Origin: UMGS1474 sp050946775
GTDB taxonomy: Bacteria; Bacillota; Clostridia; Oscillospirales; Acutalibacteraceae
Length of the DNA stretch: 14,650 nucleotides
Direction of reading: 5' to 3'
Assembly (NCBI GenBank): GCA_050946775.1
Contig: JBMNVL010000044.1
Coordinates: 1-14,650, forward strand
Position numbers and translations under genes: made by a program
Shown here: positions 6,347 to 13,728 of the stretch, piece by piece
Position numbering within the stretch: position 1 is the stretch's first letter
Layout of the letters: each line of letters begins with the position of its first letter
The notes under the pieces: generated by a model
Told to the model about the DNA's origin: nothing
The model's database searches: none
The model's input: the letters and a program-made list of their open reading frames with translations, nothing else

Positions 6347-8005
6347 ATGACCACATGGCAGGATCTGGCGCAGCGGATGTTCCCCGACGTGCGTCACACC
6401 CCTGAGGAGTATGAGACCATTTATCCCCCGCGGGATCTGGGGGAAGGCGCCCGGGTGACCCGGATCGCTCCCAGTCCCACCGGGTATCTGCATCTGGGGG
6501 TGTTGTTCACCGCCACCATCAACCGGCTGACCGCCACCGCCAGCAACGGGATTTTTTATTTCCGGCTGGAGGATACCGATAAAAAGCGGGAGGTCGAAGG
6601 CGGCGCCGAGGACATCCTCAAGGGGTTGGCGGATTATCGCGTGGCGATCGACGAGGGCTTCGTCGCTCCCGGCGAGGTCAAGGGCGATTACGGCCCGTAT
6701 CAGCAAAGTCGCCGCGCCGAGATCTACCATGCCTACGTTCGGGATCTGGTCGCAAAGGGGCTGGCCTATCCCTGCTTTTGCACGCCCGAGGAGCTGGCGT
6801 CCATCCGCGCCCAACAGGAGCAGCGCAAGGAACGCACCGGCTGCTACGGCCGGTACGCGGTTTACCGCAATCTGACTCCCGACGAGGCGCTCAGACGCAT
6901 TGAGGCGGGCCAGCCCTACGTGGTGCGGCTGCGCTCTCCCGGCGACGAGGCGCGGCGGGTGAAATTCGACGATCTGATCAAGGGCACCATCGAGATGCCG
7001 GAAAACGATCAGGACGTGGTGCTGCTCAAAACCGACGGCATTCCCACCTATCATTTCGCCCACGCCGTCGACGACCACCTGATGCGCACCACCCACGTCA
7101 TCCGCGGAGACGAGTGGATCGCCTCGGTGCCCATCCATCTGCAGCTGTTCCGGGTGCTGGGCTTCAAGCCGCCCAAATACGCCCACGTCAGCCCGATTAT
7201 GAAGGAAGAGGACGGCAGCAAGCGCAAGCTTTCCAAGCGCAAGGATCCCGAGGCGGCGGTGCATTTTTACGCCGAGCAGGGCTATCCCGCCGACAGCGTG
7301 ATGGAATATCTGCACACCATCGCCAACAGCGACTTTGAGGAATGGCGGCGCCGCAATCCCGACGCGTCCCGGTCGGCCTTCCCCTTCAACCTCAAAAAAA
7401 TGAGCGCTTCCGGCGCCCTGTTCGATCTGAACAAGCTCAACGACGTGAGCAAAAACGTCATTGCCCGGATGGACGCCGACGCGGTATGCGGCGCCGTCCG
7501 CGCCTGGGCGAAGGCGTACGATCCCGCCTTTTCGGCGCTGCTGGAGCGGGACGCCGACTACGCGAAGGGCGTCTTTGCCATCGATCGCGGCGGCAACAAG
7601 CCCCGCAAGGATCTCGCCAAATGGAACGACGCGCCCGACTACGCCGCTTATTTCTTTGACGAAACCTTTACCCCCTGCGACGAATTGCCCGAGAATATCG
7701 CCCCGGCCGACGCCGCGGCGGCGCTGACGGCTTACAAGGCGATCTGGGATCCGGCGCAGGACAAGCAGGAATGGTTTGCCGCCATCAAGGAGTTGTGTCC
7801 CTCCCTCGGCTTTTGCCCCGAGGTAAAGGAATACAAGCTGCATCCCGAAGGCTACAAGGGTCACGCCGGGGATATCAGCACCCTGATCCGCATCGCCGTG
7901 ACCGGGCGGCGCAACACCCCCGATCTGTGCGGGATCATGCAGCTGTTGGGCACCGACCGGGTACAAGCAAGACTGGACCGCGCGATCGCCGCGTGGAGCA
8001 AATAA
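6347..8005 (+). CDS. gltX: Glutamyl-tRNA synthetase
   Basis: A class Ib synthetase that charges tRNA-Glu. From the ATG at 6347 it has 552 residues, longer than the roughly 470 of E. coli GluRS. The signature is RIAPSPTGYLHLGV (39-52), with HLGV where many GluRS have HxGG; LEDTD follows at 74-78, GPYQQSRRAEIY at 116-127, and GIPTYHFAHAVDDHLMRTTHVIRGDEW at 231-257. The KMSKS-equivalent is KLSKR (294-298). The C-terminal half ends with HAGDISTLIRIAVTGRRNTPDL. In-frame starts exist upstream at 6317 (GTG) and 6338 (ATG), but the first would lie almost at the transcription start and the second overlaps the ribosome site AAGGA; 6347 has correct spacing. It is cotranscribed with glnS 15 bases downstream. 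Confidence 0.93.
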   Translation: MTTWQDLAQRMFPDVRHTPEEYETIYPPRDLGEGARVTRIAPSPTGYLHLGVLFTATINRLTATASNGIFYFRLEDTDKKREVEGGAEDILKGLADYRVAIDEGFVAPGEVKGDYGPYQQSRRAEIYHAYVRDLVAKGLAYPCFCTPEELASIRAQQEQRKERTGCYGRYAVYRNLTPDEALRRIEAGQPYVVRLRSPGDEARRVKFDDLIKGTIEMPENDQDVVLLKTDGIPTYHFAHAVDDHLMRTTHVIRGDEWIASVPIHLQLFRVLGFKPPKYAHVSPIMKEEDGSKRKLSKRKDPEAAVHFYAEQGYPADSVMEYLHTIANSDFEEWRRRNPDASRSAFPFNLKKMSASGALFDLNKLNDVSKNVIARMDADAVCGAVRAWAKAYDPAFSALLERDADYAKGVFAIDRGGNKPRKDLAKWNDAPDYAAYFFDETFTPCDELPENIAPADAAAALTAYKAIWDPAQDKQEWFAAIKELCPSLGFCPEVKEYKLHPEGYKGHAGDISTLIRIAVTGRRNTPDLCGIMQLLGTDRVQARLDRAIAAWSK

Positions 8006-8020
8006 GAGAGGGTTGGATTT

Positions 8021-9703
8021 ATGAGCGAAGACATCAAAGCGCCGGAGGTCATGTCCGGCAACTTCATCCACGATATCATCGACGAGGAACTGGCCGAAGG
8101 CGGCCGCTGCTACGGCAAACCGGTGATCACCCGGTTTCCGCCCGAGCCCAACGGCTATCTGCACATCGGCCACGCCAAAGCGTTTTGCATCGACTTCGGC
8201 ACGGCGGAAAAATACGGCGGCAAGTGCCATCTGCGAATGGACGACACCAACCCCGACAAGGAGGACGTGGAATACGTCGACGCCATCCAGGAGGATATCC
8301 ACTGGCTGGGCTACGACTGGGGCGACGACTTTTTCTACGCGTCGGATTATTTCGACAAAATGTACGAACTGGCGGTGGGTCTGATCAAAAAGGGGCTGGC
8401 CTACGTTTGCGAGCTGACGCCCGAGCAGGTGCGGGAAAACCGCGGCGATCTGACCCGTCCGGCGGTCAGTCCCTACCGTGACCGGCCGATCGAGGAAAGT
8501 CTCGATCTGTTTGCGCGGATGAAAGCCGGGGAATTTCCCGACGGGGCGATGACCCTGCGGGCCAAGATCGATCTCAACTCCGGCAACTTCAATATGCGCG
8601 ATCCGGTGATCTACCGGATCAACCACGCTTCTCACCACCGCCAGGGCAACAAATGGTGCATCTATCCGATGTACGACTACGCCCATCCGTTGGAAGACGC
8701 CCTGGAAGGGATCACCCATTCCCTGTGCTCCCTCGAATTTGAGGATCACCGGCCGCTCTACAACTGGGTGGTGGAAAACGTCGATCTGCCCGACAAGCCC
8801 CGCCAGATCGAGTTTGCCCGGCTCAACGTCAACTACACCGTGATGAGCAAGCGCAAGCTCCGCCGGCTGGTGGAGGGCGGCGAGGTGTCCGGCTGGGACG
8901 ATCCGCGGATGCCCACCCTGCGCGGCCTGCGCCGCCGGGGCTACACCCCGGCCTCCATCCGGGATTTTATCGACCGCATCGGCGTGGCGAAGACCCCCAA
9001 CACGGTGGACATCGCCCTGCTGGAGCATTGCCTGCGGGAGGATCTCAACGACCACGCCCTGCGGGCAATGGCGGTGCTCAAGCCCGTCAAGCTGACCGTC
9101 ACCAACTATCCCGACGATCAGACAGAGGTCTTCGAGGTGGAAAACCATCCCGGCGATCCGTCGCTTGGCACCCGCGAGGTCTCCTTCTCCAAGCATCTGT
9201 GGATCGAGAAGAGCGATTATATGGACGAGCCGGTCAAGGGGTATTTCCGTCTCTTCCCCGGCAACGAGGTGCGGCTCAAATCCGCCTACGTCGTCAAATG
9301 CACCGGCTGTGTCAAGGACGACGACGGCAAGGTGATCGAGGTGCTTTGCACCTACGATCCCGAGACCCGGGGCGGCAACACCCCCGACGGGCGCAAGGTG
9401 AAAGGCACCATCCACTGGGTGGACAGCCGCACGGCGGCGACCGCGGAGGTACGGCTCTACTCTTCCCTCTTCTCCGACCCCGACCCGGAGAGCGGCGACA
9501 AGGATTTCCTCGACTGCCTCAACCCCGATTCACTGGAAACGCTGACCGACTGCAAGCTGGAAGCGTCCCTGGCCGGTGCAAAAGCTCCCGCGTCCTATCA
9601 GTTCATGCGGCTTGGCTATTTCTGCGTGGACAACACCGACAGCACCCCCGATCATCCGGTCTTCAACCGCTCGGTGTCGCTCAAAGACAGCTTCAAAAAG
9701 TAA
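8021..9703 (+). CDS. glnS: Glutaminyl-tRNA synthetase
   Basis: A 560-residue class Ib synthetase that charges tRNA-Gln directly, close in length to E. coli GlnRS (about 554). Signatures are TRFPPEPNGYLHIGHAK (37-53; HIGH at 48-51), RMDDTNPDKE (72-81), CIYPMYDYAHPLEDALEGITHSLCSLEF (213-240) and VMSKRKL (274-280) as KMSKS. The C-terminal anticodon-binding beta-barrels follow, including VKGTIHWVDS and a final FNRSVSLKDSFKK. There is no YqeY or amidotransferase-like extension. The ribosome site is AGAGAGGG upstream of the ATG. Many Firmicutes lack GlnRS and make Gln-tRNA through GatCAB, so its presence, paired with gltX, is notable. A strong terminator follows. Confidence 0.97.
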   Translation: MSEDIKAPEVMSGNFIHDIIDEELAEGGRCYGKPVITRFPPEPNGYLHIGHAKAFCIDFGTAEKYGGKCHLRMDDTNPDKEDVEYVDAIQEDIHWLGYDWGDDFFYASDYFDKMYELAVGLIKKGLAYVCELTPEQVRENRGDLTRPAVSPYRDRPIEESLDLFARMKAGEFPDGAMTLRAKIDLNSGNFNMRDPVIYRINHASHHRQGNKWCIYPMYDYAHPLEDALEGITHSLCSLEFEDHRPLYNWVVENVDLPDKPRQIEFARLNVNYTVMSKRKLRRLVEGGEVSGWDDPRMPTLRGLRRRGYTPASIRDFIDRIGVAKTPNTVDIALLEHCLREDLNDHALRAMAVLKPVKLTVTNYPDDQTEVFEVENHPGDPSLGTREVSFSKHLWIEKSDYMDEPVKGYFRLFPGNEVRLKSAYVVKCTGCVKDDDGKVIEVLCTYDPETRGGNTPDGRKVKGTIHWVDSRTAATAEVRLYSSLFSDPDPESGDKDFLDCLNPDSLETLTDCKLEASLAGAKAPASYQFMRLGYFCVDNTDSTPDHPVFNRSVSLKDSFKK

Positions 9704-9714
9704 GCATCTACCAT

Positions 9715-9752
9715 AAATCGCCCGCCTGTGCAAACGCACAGGCGGGCGATTT
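9715..9752. terminator. Bidirectional hairpin terminator between glnS and the PduL-like gene
   Basis: A perfect 17-base stem (9715-9731 with 9736-9752) with loop AAAC. It is GC-rich in the middle, with AAAT/ATTTT at the ends. It sits 11 bases after the glnS stop and 13 bases past the end of the opposing gene. Confidence 0.88.
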
Positions 9753-9765
9753 TGAATACGGCTGT

Positions 9766-10323
9766 TTATACCACGTGAAACACGTCGTCGGGGGTGAAGG
9801 GACAATCGGGTTCGGCGAGAAGGTGGATCCGGTTGGCGGTCAGATGGTTGACCCGCACCAGCACCTTTTCAAGGATGCGCCCGTCAGGCGTAGCCAACGT
9901 AACGGTCTGCCCTTCCAGCAGGGAGAGGGTCGAAGCGTCCTCCGGCGGCAGATGAAAATGGGGCTGCGGGATGAGCACTCCCTTGTCCAGGGTGAGCGAC
10001 CCTTCGGGTCCGCTCACCGTTACCCCGCCGGCCGTGCCTTTTCCCGACGGCTCGATTTTGGCGTCTACCCCCAGCCGACCCGCCAGATCGACGGTCAGCT
10101 CCACCTGGGTATAGGGCGACGACGGCCCGGTGATAGGCAGGGCGACCGACGCCCCGTTCGGGCCGGTGACGGTCACCGTCTGGGCGGCGACGAATTTGCC
10201 CGGCATATCGGTCGGGCTTTTGGGCGTCAGCTTCACCGTTTCCCCGAACAGCGCCCACACCGCCCGTTTGGTCAGGTGGACGTGGGGCTGCTGCAGGGTG
10301 ATTGGCAAACGATCACGATCCAT
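9766..10323 (-). CDS. PduL-like protein (phosphate propanoyltransferase family, divergent)
   Basis: A 185-residue protein with the PduL two-barrel pattern. PduL enzymes swap phosphate and CoA on propionyl or acetyl groups using two metal ions. Expected metal ligands are present: H14 and H16 in PHVHL, E75 in TQVE, H122 and H124 in PHFHL, and H167 in RIHL. Family landmarks ALFGE (24-28), LTP.....PGKFVAAQTVTVTGPNG and GVTVSGPEGSLTLDKGVLI align well. However, the Arg before each HxH is Pro here (13 and 121), and the Arg six residues before E75 is Ser69, so normal activity is doubtful. Two ATGs are adjacent; the second (10323) is better spaced from AAGGAG. That ribosome site overlaps the GH3 stop codon 10 bases upstream, so both are one operon. 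There is no microcompartment targeting extension. Confidence 0.8.
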   Translation of the reverse strand: MDRDRLPITLQQPHVHLTKRAVWALFGETVKLTPKSPTDMPGKFVAAQTVTVTGPNGASVALPITGPSSPYTQVELTVDLAGRLGVDAKIEPSGKGTAGGVTVSGPEGSLTLDKGVLIPQPHFHLPPEDASTLSLLEGQTVTLATPDGRILEKVLVRVNHLTANRIHLLAEPDCPFTPDDVFHVV

Positions 10324-10333
10324 CATATACTCC

Positions 10334-12649
10334 TTATACCGTCAACAGCTGTCCGCGGCAAAGGAAAGCAGCGGTAGCGGCGGGCTTGTCGGGGGTAAAG
10401 GCGACGGTTTGCTCCTCGCCGGGATCCAGCTCCAGCCGGCGGTTGGCGAAAAAGACGCCGTCAAGGTAGCCGTCGACGGAGCAAACGTCGGTCAGATCGC
10501 CGTCGTTGCGCACGGTGACGGCGTAACCGTTTTCCCGCTTGGCGGCGGTCAAAACGAATACCGCCTGCAGATCCTCGTCGTAGGTGAATTCGCCCGTCAC
10601 GCCCTCGCTCTCATCGGCATAGGCCAGGCGCGCCTTGCGGTACTCGTTGCCCTCGTCGCAAGAGGGCGAAACCCCGCCGACAAAGACCTTGAACACGCCC
10701 TTTTCCACCCGGCGGATGAGGTCGACGTCCAGCAGCGACAAATCGTAGGGCGTCAGCCGGAAGGAGACGTCCTTCGTTTCTCCCGGCAGCAGGTGCACCC
10801 GCGCAAAGCCCTTGAGAGAGGTGATGGGAGTCGACACGCTGGTCAGCATATCGGTGATATACAGCTGGGCGACTTCGTCGGCCTCCACCTTGCCGGTGTT
10901 GCGCACGGCGGCGGTGACGAGCACGTCCTTGCCGTCCCGCTCGATGCGCAGATCGCCGTAGGCGAAGGTGGTGTAGGACAGGCCGTAGCCAAAGCGATAG
11001 CGGGGCACGACGGTTTGATCGAGATAGTCATATTTGCGCCCCGACAGGTGATAATTATAAAAGAGGGGCAGCTGCTCCATCGAACGCGGGAAGGTGACGG
11101 GCAGTTTGCCCGACGGGCAAACGTCGCCAAACAGGACGTCCGCCACCGCGTGACCGCCCTCTTCGCCCGAGAACCAGCTTTCCAGAATGGCCGCGGTATG
11201 CTCCACGGCGTATTCGAGAATGACCGGTTTGCCGGTCGCGGCGATCAGCACCACCGGCTTGCCGGTTTCGCAGACCGCCTGCAGCAGTGCCTCCTGGGCG
11301 CCGGTGAAATGCAGGTCGGCGCGGTCGTTGTTTTCGCCGGAGGAGCGGCTGCAGTCGCCCAGCGCCAGAATGACGATATCCGCCTGTTTCGCGGCGTCGA
11401 CCGCTTCGGGAATGCCGGCGGTATCGCCGTCCATAAAGTCGCAGCCGCGGGCGTATACCACCCCGTCGGCGCCGACCTTTTCCACCATGCCGTCGAAGAT
11501 GGTCACCAGTTGATCCTCTTCCACCGTGCAGGTGTAGTCGCCGGTCTGCTGATCCTTGATCGCCGGGCCGATCAGGGCGTATTTGGCGCCCTTTTTCAGC
11601 GGCAGAATGCCGTCGTTTTTGAGCAGGACCATGGATTTTTCCGCCGTCTGACGCGCCACGCGGCGATGGGACGGCAGATCCCACTCGTCGACGTCCGCCC
11701 ATTGCAGCGGCGGATTTTCGTCCCGGTCAAAAACGCCCAACTCCATCTTCACCCGCAGGACGTTGCCCACCATGGCGTCGATGTCGGTCATATCGATCAG
11801 GCCCTGCTCCAGCGCGGGTTTCAGGCCGTTTTTATACACCGTCCCGGTGGCGCACAGATCCACGCCGGCTTTGGCCATGTAAGCCGCGGCTTCGGCGTCG
11901 TCCGCCGCCATGGTGTGTTTGGAGTACAGATGCTCCGGCGCGCCGACGTCGGTAACGACGTAGCCGCCAAACCCCCATTCCTCCCGCAGCAGCTTGGTCA
12001 GCAGGGCGTGGGACGCCGAGCAGGGCACCCCGTCGATCACGTGGTAGGCGCTCATCAGCGATTTGACCTTTTCCTGCTTGACCGCGGCGCGGAAGGGCGG
12101 GAAATGCACCTCCCGCAGCGCCCGTTCGGAATAGCCGACGATATTGCTGTCCCGGCCGCCCAGCGGCGCGCCGTGAGCGGCAAAGTGCTTGGGAGTGGCG
12201 GTCAGACCGTGGCTTTGATAGCCGCCGATCCACGACAGCCCGATTTCGGTAACGAGATAGGTATCCTCGCCGAAGGATTCCTCCACCCGACCCCAGCGGG
12301 GATCGCGGGCCACGTCCAGCACCGGCGACCAGCCCTGAAAAGCGTTGGCGGCCTTGCTTTCGATGCCGGTCACCGAGCCGACCTCCCGCACGGTGTCCCG
12401 GTCAAAGGTGGCGGCCATGGCGATGGCCTGCGGGAACACGGTGCAGCCGGTGCCGTAGGAGTAGCCGTGGACCGTTTCCCCTTTCCACAGCGGCGGAATA
12501 CCGAGGCGTTCCACCCCGGCGATACCCCAGCTTTCGGTCAACTGGGAGATCTTTTCGTCCAGCGTCATCTGCGAGAGCAGATCGCGGATCCTGTCGTCAT
12601 ACCGGCCGGCGGGCTTGCTCGTCAGCGCGGTCTTGCAGCGGTCGTTCAT
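10334..12649 (-). CDS. Glycoside hydrolase family 3 (beta-glucosidase/beta-xylosidase type)
   Basis: A 771-residue enzyme that cleaves non-reducing terminal beta-linked sugars. There is no signal peptide, so it should act on imported oligosaccharides in the cytoplasm. Order: GH3 N-terminal barrel (about 20-325) with DPRWGRVEESFGED (116-129), KHFAAHG (154-160) and the nucleophile Asp234 in VVTDVGAP; GH3 C-terminal domain (about 335-560) with the likely acid/base Glu439 in SSGENNDRADLHF; a fibronectin III-like domain (about 585-660); then about 100 more residues that look like a further small beta domain. The start at 12649 is chosen because AGGAGG lies eight bases upstream; an in-frame ATG at 12772 would lie upstream of the promoter and inside the divergent promoter region. 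Glucoside versus xyloside specificity cannot be decided here. The PduL-like gene follows in the same operon. Confidence 0.93.
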   Translation of the reverse strand: MNDRCKTALTSKPAGRYDDRIRDLLSQMTLDEKISQLTESWGIAGVERLGIPPLWKGETVHGYSYGTGCTVFPQAIAMAATFDRDTVREVGSVTGIESKAANAFQGWSPVLDVARDPRWGRVEESFGEDTYLVTEIGLSWIGGYQSHGLTATPKHFAAHGAPLGGRDSNIVGYSERALREVHFPPFRAAVKQEKVKSLMSAYHVIDGVPCSASHALLTKLLREEWGFGGYVVTDVGAPEHLYSKHTMAADDAEAAAYMAKAGVDLCATGTVYKNGLKPALEQGLIDMTDIDAMVGNVLRVKMELGVFDRDENPPLQWADVDEWDLPSHRRVARQTAEKSMVLLKNDGILPLKKGAKYALIGPAIKDQQTGDYTCTVEEDQLVTIFDGMVEKVGADGVVYARGCDFMDGDTAGIPEAVDAAKQADIVILALGDCSRSSGENNDRADLHFTGAQEALLQAVCETGKPVVLIAATGKPVILEYAVEHTAAILESWFSGEEGGHAVADVLFGDVCPSGKLPVTFPRSMEQLPLFYNYHLSGRKYDYLDQTVVPRYRFGYGLSYTTFAYGDLRIERDGKDVLVTAAVRNTGKVEADEVAQLYITDMLTSVSTPITSLKGFARVHLLPGETKDVSFRLTPYDLSLLDVDLIRRVEKGVFKVFVGGVSPSCDEGNEYRKARLAYADESEGVTGEFTYDEDLQAVFVLTAAKRENGYAVTVRNDGDLTDVCSVDGYLDGVFFANRRLELDPGEEQTVAFTPDKPAATAAFLCRGQLLTV

Positions 12650-12664
12650 CTTTCTTTCCTCCTG

Positions 12665-12683
12665 TGCGGTCAATTTGCGGTCA
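12665..12683. repeat. Two 8-base direct repeats in the GH3 leader
   Basis: TGCGGTCA occurs at 12665-12672 and 12676-12683, exactly 11 bases apart, one helical turn. The pair begins at the -10 box of the GH3 promoter and covers the expected transcription start, so a dimeric repressor is possible. Chance cannot be excluded for a repeat this short. Confidence 0.35.
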
Positions 12684-12711
12684 TTGTACCACAAATTTAC
12701 GCGCTTGTATA
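12683..12711 (-). promoter_or_regulatory. Promoter for GH3 and the PduL-like gene
   Basis: On the minus strand TATACA (complement of 12706-12711, 4/6 to the -35 box), a 17-base spacer, then TACAAT (complement of 12683-12688) preceded by TGG, an extended -10. It lies about 35 bases before the ATG at 12649. Confidence 0.55.
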
Positions 12712-12728
12712 GCGTTTTTTCCCTTTTC

Positions 12729-12757
12729 TTGACAAAACGAACCAACTTCAGTACAAT
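12729..12757 (+). promoter_or_regulatory. Promoter for the YihY-family gene
   Basis: A perfect TTGACA (12729-12734), a 17-base spacer and TACAAT (12752-12757), 33 bases upstream of the ATG at 12791. It is divergent from the GH3 promoter with 17 bases between the two -35 boxes. Confidence 0.75.
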
Positions 12758-12790
12758 TATTTTGCTTATCACCGGAAAGGAGCGATCGGG

Positions 12791-13699
12791 ATGCGTTCAG
12801 CCTGGCAATCGATCCGCGGCTTGATCCGCCGCATCGGCGAAGACGCCGTCGGCGCCTACGCCGCTCAGGCGGCCTTTTTCATTCTGATCTCCGCCTTTCC
12901 CTTCGCCATGCTGCTGATCGGCGTTTTGCGGCTGCTGCCGGTGTCCCAAAACGATCTCTCCCACAATCTGATCCGGCTGATCCTGCCCGAAACGGTTTCC
13001 AAGCTGGTGGAATCCACCCTGCGGGACGCATGGAACAACACCGCCGGCAGCGCCACGGTGATCTCCATCACCGCGATATCGGCGCTGTGGGCGTCTTCCA
13101 AAGGGTTTTTGGCGCTTTCCCAGGGACTCAACGCGGTCTACCACATCGAAAAACGCCGCTCCTGGCCGGTGCAAAAGCTGCTTTCCACCCTGTACACCGT
13201 CTCTTTCGCGATCCTGCTGATCGCCACCTTGCTGCTGCTGGTATTCGGCAACAGCCTCTATCGCCAGATCGTGGCGCTGATCCCCGATTATACCCACCCA
13301 GCGCTGCTGGTGATCAGTCTGCGCTCTTTGGTGGGATTTGTGATACTGGCGTTGTTTTTCCTGCTGCTGTATCTGTTCATCCCCAACCGCCGCGTTCGCG
13401 CCCGGCAGCTGGTGACCGAGCTTCCCGGCGCCTTGATCAGCGCCTTCGGATGGATCGGGTTTTCCTACCTGTACGCCTATTACATCGACCATTTCAGCCA
13501 CAGCTCCCACATTTACGGCAGTCTGACGGCGGTGGTGCTGCTGATGCTGTGGCTGTATTTTTGTATGTACATCTTCCTGCTGGGCGCCGAGGTCAACGTC
13601 ACCCTGCGCAGCGATCTGTTCGCGCCCATTTTGCTGTGGTGGCATCGCCGACGGGGTCGCCACCGGCAAAAGAAAAAAGCGAAAAGCGACGAAGCGTGA
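12791..13699 (+). CDS. YihY/BrkB-family inner membrane protein
   Basis: A 302-residue integral membrane protein of the YihY/UPF0761 (old name BrkB, ribonuclease BN-like) family, whose molecular role is not established. Six hydrophobic segments are visible at about 26-48, 86-108, 132-154, 172-197, 212-233 and 244-266. Family landmarks are AYAAQAAFFILISAFPF (22-38), ISALWASSKGFLALSQGLNAVY (96-117), the ELPGALISAFGW stretch (210-221) and HIYGSLTAVVLLMLWLY (240-256). The C-terminus is a basic tail RRRGRHRQKKKAKSDEA, probably cytoplasmic. The ribosome site AAAGGAG lies eight bases before the ATG. It appears monocistronic: its own promoter is upstream and a terminator hairpin overlaps its last codons. 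The name ribonuclease BN for this family is historical and should not be used to infer nuclease activity. Confidence 0.93.
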   Translation: MRSAWQSIRGLIRRIGEDAVGAYAAQAAFFILISAFPFAMLLIGVLRLLPVSQNDLSHNLIRLILPETVSKLVESTLRDAWNNTAGSATVISITAISALWASSKGFLALSQGLNAVYHIEKRRSWPVQKLLSTLYTVSFAILLIATLLLLVFGNSLYRQIVALIPDYTHPALLVISLRSLVGFVILALFFLLLYLFIPNRRVRARQLVTELPGALISAFGWIGFSYLYAYYIDHFSHSSHIYGSLTAVVLLMLWLYFCMYIFLLGAEVNVTLRSDLFAPILLWWHRRRGRHRQKKKAKSDEA

Positions 13700-13715
13700 G
13701 CCTCGTCGCTTTTTT
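13682..13715. terminator. Terminator overlapping the 3' end of the YihY gene
   Basis: An 11-base stem (13682-13692 with 13703-13713), extended inward by two pairs past a mismatch, with a T run at 13710-13715. The YihY stop codon lies in the loop. On the minus strand the stem is followed by a second T-rich stretch, so it can also end the convergent ABC gene, whose stop is at 13729. Confidence 0.8.
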
Positions 13716-13728
13716 CGTTGGTTCGCAC

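Noticed and set aside
6308..9415. A 1035-codon open frame on the minus strand, opposite gltX and glnS
   Set aside because: It is a shadow of GC-rich codon use in two clearly recognisable synthetase genes. Its translation is repetitive Val/Gly/His-rich, shows no domain, and it has no ribosome site.
10130..12712. An 860-codon open frame on the plus strand, opposite the GH3 gene
   Set aside because: It is antisense to an intact GH3 enzyme with catalytic residues. The translation is low-complexity and lacks family motifs.
12650..12772. A 41-residue N-terminal extension of the GH3 protein starting at 12772
   Set aside because: It would begin upstream of the likely promoter, inside the divergent YihY promoter region, and lacks a ribosome site, whereas the ATG at 12649 has a strong one.
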